Positions 14,389 to 22,225 are shown, numbered from the stretch's first letter. The stretch: DNA of 64,000 nt from Alkalihalobacillus trypoxylicola (GCF_001590785.1 NZ_LTAO01000001.1:186001-250000); one strand, 5' to 3'. Numbers and translations are program-made. The notes: generated by a model not told the origin, from the letters alone.

Positions 14389-17211
14389 TCAGGACACTTT
14401 TTCTGTCTGCTTTTTACTCTGCCTACTTTTACGTTTTCTCACTGCATCTAGGTGTTTATTTCGCTTAATCTGACACATTTCACATCTGATTTGTCTCTCT
14501 TTTGTTATCTCAACCTCACATTTACAATCCAAACATTCTAATTTATTATGTACATTTCTATTTATATTCCACACAATAACATGACCAAACGCATCCCATA
14601 ATAAGTTTTTATTTTTACTTCGCTTTTCGTATAAGTATTCCACTAATACATCTGCAATAAAAACATCATCATTCTTTATTAGGCGAAGTTGCTTGCGTAT
14701 ATCTTTAATTACTCTAAATTCAACTTTCCTCATACTTTTACCTTGCAGCCTAGATTCTTTCTTTATTGCCCAGTGTTTTTTGCGGTTTAATTCATCATAC
14801 TTCTCAATAATATTTACCGCTAACTTCGAATTAATATTTACACTCTTGTTATATAGTAGATTACTATAATCAAACGTTCCAACTACATCTTTAAAGATAA
14901 TATGCTTACTGGTAGGTGGAATAATTTTATCCCTCTCAAGTCTATTGACTACACTGTTATTAATTTTAGCTACATTCTTTTTAGATTTATTTTTTGCGCT
15001 GATAAAAAAGTGAGGCACTCTACCATTTGCAAACTTTTTAATTTCTTTATCGACTTCATTCGGTCTTGTTGGCATCCACAAAGTCTTAGCGTAATCAATG
15101 ACAGCATTACTTTCTAGGCACAACCATTTTACAACTCTAACCGCATTTTCATCCACTGCACCAGAGTTCCACACTTTAGTAATTTGATTATTTACCGTAC
15201 CGATATTTTTTTCGTACGCTGATTTTAGGCTATTAAATATTATTTGATTGTCGATAATATCTGGTTGAGCACTCTTTAAGCTATATTGCAAAGGCACAAC
15301 ACCTTTAATGTTCCTCTCTACGATATTGATCCATTTTTCATCGCTCACGATCAACGCTTCGTCTCCATCTACATCAAACATTAATAGCTGACTAATGAGC
15401 GATTCTACACTAGTATAAATACAATTAGTAACAAACCATTCCTTAATATCTTTATTGACTTTATTAACGTTTATACTGTGTTCCTTGTACAAGTGAGGGG
15501 ATCGAAGCACGTCTAATTTTTGACCGTCATCATATAAACTACAACTTACTTCTCCATCATTCAGCAAACCTTTGGGTTGGTCGATATTTAAAAACAACTT
15601 CTCGCAAAATGCGTATGTATCCGGAGCAATAAATACTCGTTTATTGCCACTCAATAACAACTTTCCACTCTTGGCACGCTTTATTAACGCTCGTCTAGTT
15701 TCCTTCATTTCCTCTTTGGTATGCTCATCATTTACTAAATTAGGATATAGATCAATTGCTTCTTGGAAGCTATTTTTATGCTCATTCTCATCATTTGCCC
15801 CGAGAACATCTAATATCACATCCAAATCATTACCAAACTTATTTATGTTATGTACAGTCTGACTAGCTATGTATTCCAACTCACTATTTGAAACATCAGT
15901 TAGAGTTTGTAAAACTTGATAAGATAACAGTTTATCATCAAAACCATCTTCATCCACTTCTTCCATTGCGATTGCAGCTTCACAATTAAATTCATTAAAT
16001 GCCGTTCGGTAATCATCCCAACTTTTATCTTTATCTTCTCTATTAATAAAGTAGCCCCATGCCTTAAATTGACTTTTAGTAAAAATTATAGAGATATCAT
16101 CTTTTATCACATTCCACTCTTTACCATATATATCAGTTACAACTGGAGAAGCACCAGGGTTTTCATTTATAAATTTATCGAAAGGTGTTGGAATTAATAG
16201 ACCTTTAAAAAACGGTAAACGTATCTGTATCGCTTTATTTGACACAGATGGTAAACATATCCCAGCACCATCTGTATGAGTAATATCAACAGGATAATTT
16301 TTTTTACGATTAATGTTATAATTTTCATCAATATAATCTACAGTTCCAAAAACTGAAGTTTCCAAATCATCCACAACAATACAGTTTTCAATATTGAATC
16401 CTTCCCACTCCACACTCGCTGTCATACTTAGTGCCGTATAAGCATTATATTTATTGGGATTCATGCCGCCATTTTTATTGATACGTTCACGAGTCAACCC
16501 AGCAAATAAAGAAGATTGAACCTTATCCAATACTGACTTCTTGATAAATACAGACTTTTTATTTCTAATCCCTCCAGCACTTGATGTGAAGTAGCAATAT
16601 TTTTCACCAGATGCATTAGTAAATCCATTAACAACAAGTTTTTCAAATATTTTATAACGATATGCTCTAATCATAATAATATCATCTGTTGTCTCATCTT
16701 TATTAATTCCTAATGCTCTAGTTAAAACAGAATCAAATTGTGATATTATATTACTTTCGATTAAATCTTGATTTCTCAGCGTGCGAATACCTTCAAATTG
16801 GTCAGCCATTTTATCTAATTCAGCGACAATATTAGTGATTCTATTATTGTATGGTTCAAACAATTGCTTTTTCAGCTTATTAATTTGTTTTTTGTTCCGA
16901 TTGATAGCCGTTAATTCTTCAATAATTCGCTCTTCCAGCATCTCATTAAATCCAAAAAAATAAAAATTATACAATGGTGCAGAGCGAGCAACATTAGCAA
17001 AAGAGAAAGCTTTATAATATTTTTCGAGATCCTTATCTTCAATCACTCTAGTTGATTCAAGTTTATTTAGAATATCTTTATACAATGACATCCCTAATTC
17101 TAATGTCTGCTTTTCATCATGGATCTTTCTTTCCTCATCACTCAAAAAACTCTCCGTAGATAAACTATAAATATAAATTTGATCCTGTAAATTTTCCGCC
17201 AAATATTTCAC
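14389..17211 (-). CDS. Single-subunit RNA polymerase of the YonO / cellular RdRP-like superfamily
   Basis: A 940-residue protein with the two double-psi barrel signatures of the QDE-1/YonO superfamily. Barrel 1: DGAGICLPS (residues 314–322) then IQIRLPFFKGLLIPTPF, with Lys336 in the Q-x-R…KG motif. Barrel 2: VLRSPHLYKE (568–577) and FDVDGDEALIV (612–622), where Asp613, Asp615 and Asp617 form the metal-binding DbDGD. A later SNAVIDYAKT…VPHFFISAK segment matches the C-terminal conserved block. A zinc-finger (C893, C896, C910, C913) ends the protein. YonO is a DNA-dependent RNA polymerase of phage SPbeta; this gene most likely transcribes late phage genes. Motif-level confidence is high; template specificity is inferred. 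Confidence 0.9.
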   Translation of the reverse strand: MKYLAENLQDQIYIYSLSTESFLSDEERKIHDEKQTLELGMSLYKDILNKLESTRVIEDKDLEKYYKAFSFANVARSAPLYNFYFFGFNEMLEERIIEELTAINRNKKQINKLKKQLFEPYNNRITNIVAELDKMADQFEGIRTLRNQDLIESNIISQFDSVLTRALGINKDETTDDIIMIRAYRYKIFEKLVVNGFTNASGEKYCYFTSSAGGIRNKKSVFIKKSVLDKVQSSLFAGLTRERINKNGGMNPNKYNAYTALSMTASVEWEGFNIENCIVVDDLETSVFGTVDYIDENYNINRKKNYPVDITHTDGAGICLPSVSNKAIQIRLPFFKGLLIPTPFDKFINENPGASPVVTDIYGKEWNVIKDDISIIFTKSQFKAWGYFINREDKDKSWDDYRTAFNEFNCEAAIAMEEVDEDGFDDKLLSYQVLQTLTDVSNSELEYIASQTVHNINKFGNDLDVILDVLGANDENEHKNSFQEAIDLYPNLVNDEHTKEEMKETRRALIKRAKSGKLLLSGNKRVFIAPDTYAFCEKLFLNIDQPKGLLNDGEVSCSLYDDGQKLDVLRSPHLYKEHSINVNKVNKDIKEWFVTNCIYTSVESLISQLLMFDVDGDEALIVSDEKWINIVERNIKGVVPLQYSLKSAQPDIIDNQIIFNSLKSAYEKNIGTVNNQITKVWNSGAVDENAVRVVKWLCLESNAVIDYAKTLWMPTRPNEVDKEIKKFANGRVPHFFISAKNKSKKNVAKINNSVVNRLERDKIIPPTSKHIIFKDVVGTFDYSNLLYNKSVNINSKLAVNIIEKYDELNRKKHWAIKKESRLQGKSMRKVEFRVIKDIRKQLRLIKNDDVFIADVLVEYLYEKRSKNKNLLWDAFGHVIVWNINRNVHNKLECLDCKCEVEITKERQIRCEMCQIKRNKHLDAVRKRKSRQSKKQTEKVS

Positions 17212-17289
17212 TCTCCATTTTCAATTTTAATATGATCAATATTCCCTTTCCTGTGCGTCAAGCACAGCGGTATGGAGAAATCCATGCCG

Positions 17290-17311
17290 AGAAGATTCTA
17301 AAGAATCTTCT
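17290..17311. repeat. Perfect palindrome upstream of the RNA polymerase gene
   Basis: AGAAGATTC, four-base loop TAAA, GAATCTTCT. Related TCTTCTTATRTAT words recur downstream to 17400. Together with the iterons it suggests a regulatory or replication region. Confidence 0.5.
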
Positions 17312-17463
17312 TATATATCTACTTATATATTTTCTAAATAAATATTATTAAATAGTCTTCTTATGTATATTATTATGTATCTTCTAAAAGATCTTATAGA
17401 GAACGCACACACCACTCAAACCCTTACACCACAAAGGATACAAATTCTCATTTTCGAATTTTC

Positions 17464-17652
17464 TTCCATAAAACAAAAAACAACTTCCTAAAGAATAAAA
17501 TTAATTTCCTTATTATAAAAATCTATTTCCCTATTTTTATAATTCATTTCCGATTTTTAATAGTCAGCTTCCAATTCTTTAAAAACATCTTCCATATCAT
17601 CAAAATCTACTTCCGTCTTTTCTAAGTTTACTGCCGTCTTTTTTGACGTTCG
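17464..17652. repeat. Iteron-like array: nine TTCC units at exact 21-bp spacing
   Basis: TTCC starts at 17464, 17485, 17506, 17527, 17548, 17569, 17590 and 17611, then TGCC at 17632: eight consecutive intervals of exactly 21 bases. The preceding base is mostly C or T and the spacer AT-rich. The array crosses the stop codon of the replication-type gene (17557–17559). Two helical turns per unit puts all cores on one DNA face. This fits iterons bound by the neighbouring winged-helix protein at an origin or centromere-like site; the binding is inference. A coding heptad repeat could explain only the part within the gene. Confidence 0.75.
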
Positions 17653-18444
17653 CTCAATTACCGTATTCATTAATGCTAGGTTATGTATTGGAGTGTAGGA
17701 AGAAGAAGGCTCTTCACCATTATCAATTTTAAAATTATAGTTAGCTGGTCTAACCTCCGATATAAGATCGAGATCAATTAGTTTATTGACATATTTATGT
17801 GTATTTTGATTAAGTTTGATATTTAACCTCTCTGACAATTTACTTATCGTTATGTAAATAGACTTATTTGCCTTTTCACGGTTTATACGGTTAAAAAATA
17901 AGTATGTTATAAACTCTTTTCTATTTAAAATTCCATTATGTAATAAATCGAACTCATCAATATGGACATTAAAATAGCTATGATATTTAACTTCACCAGA
18001 CTTAGCACTTTTTACTGGAGGTATAAAATCAACATAATAGTGTGTAATCTTTTGGTTTTTTTGAGCAACTGGATTGTATGCAGCGTGTATTTTTTTGTTG
18101 ACTAAATATGCTTCTTGTTCATCGACCTCTCTAAGTTCACCATATATCCAATGGTATCTCGCATTAGTTTTAGATTTAATTTCACCAAGTTTAATAATAC
18201 TCGTTCTAATTTGTTTGTCGCTCATTTTTAAATACTTTGCAATTTCCATCTTAGACAAAACTAATTTATTTTGGTTGATTAATTGTAAAAATGCAAATAC
18301 AATCAAATCAGCTTCAGTAATTTTCCCCTTCTCATATATGTCGTCAAATATATTGTTATTTACCTGGACAAAAGCTAAATTACTCTTGATATAGTTTTTA
18401 ATTTCATCATAACCCCTAATTTTCTTTCGTTTAATTCGCCCCAT
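17557..18444 (-). CDS. Winged-helix replication-initiator-like protein
   Basis: The 295-residue protein has two winged-helix-like segments: VFAFLQLINQNKLVLSKMEI with AKYLKMSDKQIRTSIIKLGE (about residues 50–90), and ITYLFFNRINREKANKSIYI with SKLSERLNIKLNQNTHKYVN further on. Two wHTH units plus a charged C-terminus is the layout of plasmid/phage replication initiators. Its 3' end carries the iterons at 17464–17652, the kind of site such proteins bind. No nicking motif is seen. It could instead be a transcription regulator. Confidence 0.6.
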   Translation of the reverse strand: MGRIKRKKIRGYDEIKNYIKSNLAFVQVNNNIFDDIYEKGKITEADLIVFAFLQLINQNKLVLSKMEIAKYLKMSDKQIRTSIIKLGEIKSKTNARYHWIYGELREVDEQEAYLVNKKIHAAYNPVAQKNQKITHYYVDFIPPVKSAKSGEVKYHSYFNVHIDEFDLLHNGILNRKEFITYLFFNRINREKANKSIYITISKLSERLNIKLNQNTHKYVNKLIDLDLISEVRPANYNFKIDNGEEPSSSYTPIHNLALMNTVIERTSKKTAVNLEKTEVDFDDMEDVFKELEADY

Positions 18445-18534
18445 TCAATTCCTCCATTTTTTGTATTTTCCAATGACATTAGCAACAAACAGCTGAACTA
18501 TTACATCTCACTCACCTCCTCTCAATTAATAAAA

Positions 18535-18687
18535 TTACTCAGCTTGAGCATATAATTTAATCAACATATCTTCATCTTTGTACTCACACTGTCCACTAAA
18601 ATCCTCATAACTCTCTAATAAAGCTTCAGTCTCATTTTGATTATTGTCATTTAATAAAGTTAAATACCCTATCAATAGTTTGTCCAT
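18535..18687 (-). CDS. Small acidic phage protein (50 aa)
   Basis: ATG at 18685–18687 with GGGAGG about 11 bases upstream; stop at 18535–18537. The acidic peptide begins MDKLLIGYLTLLNDNNQN and ends LIKLYAQAE. No family recognised. It is just upstream of the winged-helix gene and may be part of the same early transcript. Confidence 0.5.
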   Translation of the reverse strand: MDKLLIGYLTLLNDNNQNETEALLESYEDFSGQCEYKDEDMLIKLYAQAE

Positions 18688-18883
18688 TGTTCGTTCAACC
18701 TCCCAGTATTTGTAATTTATATATAATCTGTATTATATATATTTTCTAGTTGACTTATAGTTTACTTCCAAGTATACTTTACCTATGTTAAAAATAAATA
18801 CAGGGAAAACTCTATTTTTTTGAGTCGTGCTTTGATATTAAACTATCAGACTAACAAAGTCAATAGTTTATTTGTGTTTTTAA

Positions 18884-18928
18884 AATACTTTAAAGCTAAT
18901 CCAGATACAGGGTTAACTTTAAAGTATT
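18884..18928. repeat. Perfect 12-bp inverted repeat
   Basis: AATACTTTAAAG (18884–18895) pairs with CTTTAAAGTATT (18917–18928). Each half contains its own ACTTTAAAGT palindrome, typical of a dimeric repressor operator; it may also act as a terminator for the 18966 gene. It lies in a 277-bp gap otherwise devoid of genes. Confidence 0.45.
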
Positions 18929-18965
18929 TATGTGTTATCTTTTTAGTATATTATTGACAATAATC

Positions 18966-19565
18966 TTATCGTTTTTCTAAGATTGTTTTAGCTGCTTTGT
19001 ATCTTATTTCTTCTTCATTGCTATTTAATAATTTCTCTAATACACTCATTGCTTTATCTTCTAACGAAGAATTTAGCTCTAACTCTTTTTCACCATAAAT
19101 TATACTATTAACAACATTATAATGCTTTGTTATATCTGCAATTGCCCCTGGGTATCTCATTGATACCTTTAATTCTTCTGGTAATTCAGTTCTAATTAAA
19201 GGTTCTTTATCAAAAAACCATTTAACTCTTCTTTGATGTGGATATCCAGTTCCTTTTTTATCAATATCTAAACTCTCTTCGTATACATACTCAGATTTAA
19301 TTTCTCCAAAATATACATCTTTCTTATTATCATCTGGTACAACGACAATATCTCCTCTTTTCATAACATTAACAAAAGAATTTACATTCCCAACACCTTC
19401 CTCCCAGTCAAACTGTTCCAAAAGGGTACGAATATCTGAATAATTATGATTAATTAAATTTTTACCAACAGGATACCCAACAGCAATAATATCTGAATTT
19501 AAGAAATCCACCATATGGTTAGTTCCATGCGGTAAAGGTCTGACAAGCCATACATTTTTTCTCAT
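18966..19565 (-). CDS. PUA-like (EVE/Mrr-N-related) domain protein with helical repeat C-terminus
   Basis: The 199-residue protein opens NVWLVRPLPHGTNHMVDFLN, then VMKRGDIVVVPDDNKKDVYF and TGYPHQRRVKWF, the R-x-P-H-x-R-x-V-x-W block seen in PUA-like readers at the N-terminus of modification-dependent restriction enzymes. The C-terminal 40 residues (VLEKLLNSNEEEIRYKAAKT) look like a HEAT-like pair of helices. No nuclease motif is present, so it may bind modified DNA or nucleic acid rather than cut. Tandem operator-like repeats lie upstream. Confidence 0.55.
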   Translation of the reverse strand: MRKNVWLVRPLPHGTNHMVDFLNSDIIAVGYPVGKNLINHNYSDIRTLLEQFDWEEGVGNVNSFVNVMKRGDIVVVPDDNKKDVYFGEIKSEYVYEESLDIDKKGTGYPHQRRVKWFFDKEPLIRTELPEELKVSMRYPGAIADITKHYNVVNSIIYGEKELELNSSLEDKAMSVLEKLLNSNEEEIRYKAAKTILEKR

Positions 19566-19608
19566 ATTCTACACTCCTTATTCATCTTTATAATTAATTA
19601 TAATGAAA

Positions 19609-19660
19609 CATGATAACTAATTATGTTAACTTATGATAACACATAATAACTTATGAGTAA
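19609..19660. promoter_or_regulatory. Tandem ~10-bp operator-like repeats upstream of the PUA-like gene
   Basis: The words ATGATAAC, TTATGTTAAC, TTATGATAAC and CATAATAAC follow each other at 10–12 bp spacing between 19609 and 19650, then TTATGAG. Such clusters are typical of repressor operators. The cognate regulator is not visible in the window. Confidence 0.45.
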
Positions 19661-19678
19661 ATATGAAAATGTTTTGAT

Positions 19679-19762
19679 TTAGAAATAATTTCCTAATCTA
19701 TACTGATTACCATCTACTGTAATCTCATAATTCTCTCCACCTAATTCACACATGTCCTCCAT
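19679..19762 (-). CDS. Possible 27-aa peptide
   Basis: Open frame MEDMCELGGENYEITVDGNQ followed by YRLGNYF, with AAGGG close upstream. Weakly supported by a short RBS only. The rest of 19566–19991 holds no gene on either strand beyond the promoter of the SRAP gene. Confidence 0.25.
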   Translation of the reverse strand: MEDMCELGGENYEITVDGNQYRLGNYF

Positions 19763-19991
19763 TTTCCCTTATTCTACCTACGTTTTTTCCACTTTTCCTC
19801 TAAAATTACGACTCATATTTTCGACTCTTGCTCTCCATTCCTACTATCACCACTTTCCCCTTATGATACATAGCTTTTTCACACTTTCCACACCTATATT
19901 CGACTCACACTGTTTAATTTGCATCTCATCCTCACATACTATAATCTTATAAATAATTATATCTAACCCTATTCTAAAACGAGGTGAAACT

Positions 19992-20654
19992 ATGTGTGGA
20001 AGATTTACAATAATCACACCTAAAGAATCTCTTGAAGAACAATTACAGCTCCCTTTTCCTGAATTTAGTCCAAATTACAACGTAGCTCCTTCTCAAAAAG
20101 TATTATCTATTGTTTCTGATTCCTCTAACAAATGGAAATCAGGATTTCTACAATGGGGTTTAGTTCCATCATGGGCTAAAGACACTAAGATTGGCTATAA
20201 GATGATCAATGCTCGTGGTGAAACTTTAGATGAAAAACCTTCTTTTAAACGTTTATTATCTCGTAGACGTTGCTTAATACCAGCGGATAGTTTTTATGAA
20301 TGGAAACGTAATGATGATAATACCAAACAACCCTATAGAATAATGGTAAATAAGGGAGATGTTTTTACATTTGCTGGACTATGGGATAGATGGAAAACAG
20401 ATACTCAAGAAATTGTGACTTGTACGATTATTACCACTAAACCAAATCATTTCATTAGTAATATACATGATCGAATGCCTGTTATATTAGATGGTGAAGA
20501 TAGAAAGACTTGGTTAGACAATTCTATTGAGGATAAACATATTCTTAAGGAATTATTCACACCTTATGATGAAAATAAGATGTCAGCTTATGAAGTGTCT
20601 ACACTAGTGAATAGCCCAAGAAATAATAGTGCTGAATGTGTGGAGGGAATATAA
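19992..20654 (+). CDS. SOS response-associated peptidase (SRAP/HMCES/YedK family)
   Basis: The 220-residue protein starts MCGRFTIITPKESLEEQL; Cys2 is the residue that crosslinks to abasic sites once Met is removed. Other conserved blocks are FSPNYNVAPSQKVLSI, WGLVPSWAKD, MINARGETLDEKPSFKRLL, RCLIPADSFYEWKR (Glu of the active site) and IHDRMPVILDGED (His). Known function: DNA–protein crosslink at abasic sites in single-stranded DNA. SPbeta also carries one (YoqW). RBS CGAGGTGAAACT. On the plus strand, opposite most phage genes. Confidence 0.93.
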   Translation: MCGRFTIITPKESLEEQLQLPFPEFSPNYNVAPSQKVLSIVSDSSNKWKSGFLQWGLVPSWAKDTKIGYKMINARGETLDEKPSFKRLLSRRRCLIPADSFYEWKRNDDNTKQPYRIMVNKGDVFTFAGLWDRWKTDTQEIVTCTIITTKPNHFISNIHDRMPVILDGEDRKTWLDNSIEDKHILKELFTPYDENKMSAYEVSTLVNSPRNNSAECVEGI

Positions 20655-20669
20655 AAATCGCATAAAATA

Positions 20670-20708
20670 AATTCCTTTAATTCCTCACACCATTATTGGA
20701 ATTTTTTA
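20670..20708 (+). terminator. Terminator after the SRAP gene
   Basis: AATTCC (20670–20675) pairs with GGAATT (20698–20703), followed by TTTTAC. The stem is short but followed by a T-run. Confidence 0.45.
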
Positions 20709-20712
20709 CTTA

Positions 20713-20742
20713 TTGATAGCTTTATGTTTTTTAATATATAAT
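20713..20742 (+). promoter_or_regulatory. Promoter for the small RNA at 20750
   Basis: TTGATA (20713–20718) and TATAAT (20737–20742) with 18 bases between. A near-consensus sigma-A promoter with no open frame downstream, only a short transcript ending in a terminator. Confidence 0.6.
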
Positions 20743-20749
20743 CACATTA

Positions 20750-20855
20750 CAAAAGCTCAGTAAGGGCGTGGCGTTAGGTGTGTAACTTGACTCCAGGAAG
20801 AGTTATCATATTCTCCATTAATGGTTTTGGAGTGTTTGATAGCTCTTTTTTTTAT
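20750..20855 (+). ncRNA. Candidate small RNA (~106 nt) convergent with a 34-codon membrane peptide gene
   Basis: A strong promoter is followed within about 55 bases by a strong terminator: GAGTTATCA (20800–20808) with TGATAGCTC (20837–20845), CTCCA with TGGAG inside, then TCTTTTTTTT. The transcript has no coding frame with an RBS. It points toward the minus-strand genes ending at 20876, so read-through of their mRNA would overlap it. This fits an antisense control RNA; not proven. Confidence 0.55.
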
Positions 20856-20875
20856 TTTATTAAGATTTATACTAT

Positions 20876-20980
20876 CTACATAAGTGCCATAATTAAGTGA
20901 TATCCAATTAAAACAGCTGCACATATTAAAATTAGCTTTTGGTCAATATCTAAGTGGATAAAACGTTTGATTATACTCAT
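20876..20980 (-). CDS. 34-aa single-TM peptide, possible type I toxin-like
   Basis: ATG at 20978–20980 overlaps the stop of the upstream gene (ATGA) and has AAGAGGTGTC as RBS. The peptide reads MSIIKRFIHLDIDQKLILIC then AAVLIGYHLIMALM: a basic N-terminus and one membrane helix. Size, hydrophobicity and the convergent small RNA recall Bacillus prophage type I toxins, though the sequence is not one I recognise. Alternatively it is a membrane anchor for the upstream replication-type protein. Confidence 0.5.
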   Translation of the reverse strand: MSIIKRFIHLDIDQKLILICAAVLIGYHLIMALM

Positions 20981-21783
20981 TTTGACACCTCTTTTAATTG
21001 TGCCAGTTCCAAATCAAATAACCGATCAAAAGTTTCTAATACACCTTTATATAAATATCCAAATATATTTTTGATTTTACCGTATTTGACTTTATAAACC
21101 ACTCCTTGCAAAACTCTGATTACATCGTCTAAATAAGCGTCTATAGAGTGATCTAGGGCGCATTTAGAATATGCTAATTGGACTTTGTTATAGAGTTTAA
21201 CAATGTCAGATTCATTTTTAGAGATTAGTTTTGCATACATGGCGAATCGATTAGGGATATAAGTTGGTAAACAAAATATTTCATTTTGATTGGAAGGATC
21301 GCTAATTACGTTTACTAGATCTTTAGATTTTTTAAAAGGTTGTTTAAGAGATTGTTTTGATAGACTGACCCCATGACTACTAGGCTGAATATTATCATTT
21401 TTAAGCTCTGTAAGAGGCTCTACAGGCAAAATAACATAAGTATTACTCGTTTGCCCTCTCCTCTTTATATCTTGCGTCTGATAAGCTTTGATGATCTTTA
21501 AGGCGATTAACTCCTTGATAGACCTCTGAATAGTCCTAACGCTCACTTTCAGATGCTCTGCCATAGTTTTATTAGACATCCAAGAGACACCTAAAATAAC
21601 AACGCTGTGAGAGCTAATATGCGCTAGTAATGCCATAATAGATTCTTTACATGAGTAAGCCTTTAAAGTGTCCATGTGAGCCGATACGGACTGATTTAGA
21701 GCATCTAGAGTTGCGAATGATTGTAGTGTATTTCGCTCATTTGAGAGAATATAATCTGGATTGTATTTAATTAGTGGATTCAT
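20977..21783 (-). CDS. Helix-turn-helix replication-type protein
   Basis: The 268-residue protein has a winged HTH of the kind found in plasmid/phage initiators: LGVSWMSNKTMAEHLKVSVR and TIQRSIKELIALKIIKAYQT (about residues 65–105), then GQTSNTYVILPVEPL. The C-terminus is helical (DVIRVLQGVVYKVKYGKIKN, FGYLYKGVLETFDRLF) and resembles the second domain of such proteins. Precise role (replication or regulation) is unknown. AAAGGAGACTAAAACA is the RBS. It overlaps the downstream membrane peptide gene. Confidence 0.6.
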   Translation of the reverse strand: MNPLIKYNPDYILSNERNTLQSFATLDALNQSVSAHMDTLKAYSCKESIMALLAHISSHSVVILGVSWMSNKTMAEHLKVSVRTIQRSIKELIALKIIKAYQTQDIKRRGQTSNTYVILPVEPLTELKNDNIQPSSHGVSLSKQSLKQPFKKSKDLVNVISDPSNQNEIFCLPTYIPNRFAMYAKLISKNESDIVKLYNKVQLAYSKCALDHSIDAYLDDVIRVLQGVVYKVKYGKIKNIFGYLYKGVLETFDRLFDLELAQLKEVSK

Positions 21784-21804
21784 TGTTTTAGTCTCCTTTT
21801 AATT

Positions 21805-21969
21805 AAAGGACACTCGCCAACTTATTACCCTCTGTCTTATTTTTCGACATACTTAAATAAACCTACAAAGAAGTGGATTTTTTTGAGGTAACTGTGATAA
21901 AATAATATTAGTGAGATATTATTTATCGGTTGGGCATTGTGAGTGTTGGTAGCACTCATAGTGTCCTTT
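21805..21969. repeat. Inverted 10-bp repeats bracketing an AT-rich gap
   Basis: AAAGGACACT (21805–21814) and AGTGTCCTTT (21960–21969) are perfect inverted repeats. A smaller GAGTG…CACTC hairpin lies near 21941–21957. The enclosed 145 bp contain no gene. The right repeat is followed by TTTATTT. Could be an origin, a recombination site or a transcription terminator. Confidence 0.4.
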
Positions 21970-22006
21970 TTATTTGTTTATTATTTCAATATTAATTGAA
22001 CTGTAA

Positions 22007-22199
22007 CTATCTTATTTCTCTACCGATCAATAGCTCTAACTCTTCTTTGATTGTATTGAGAGAATCTAAAGAGCCTTGAATATAACCAAAGCGTTCCAGT
22101 AAGTGCTTGGGTGGGTTATTCCCGTATTCTTCTAATATCGAATTAAATTCTTCTTCATTCCGTCTAATAATCTTCGTTTATGGGTTTTAAATTACTCAC
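22007..22199 (-). pseudogene. Frameshifted small phage gene (~62 codons)
   Basis: A GTG start (22197–22199) with AAGAGGAG upstream reads MSNLKPINEDY and then stops. One base less would join it to an open frame RRNEEEFNSILEEYGNNPPK…LLIGREIR ending at TAG 22007–22009. The helical, acidic peptide is coherent, so I read it as one gene with a single-base shift around 22166–22172. It lies between the HTH protein and the integrase. Confidence 0.55.
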
Positions 22200-22225
22200 T
22201 TATTTGTCACTCCTCTTAAATTTTG

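Noticed and set aside
17464-17652. CRISPR-like array considered for the 21-bp periodic TTCC sequence.
   Set aside because: Units share only a short core, not long identical repeats with unique spacers; iterons fit better.
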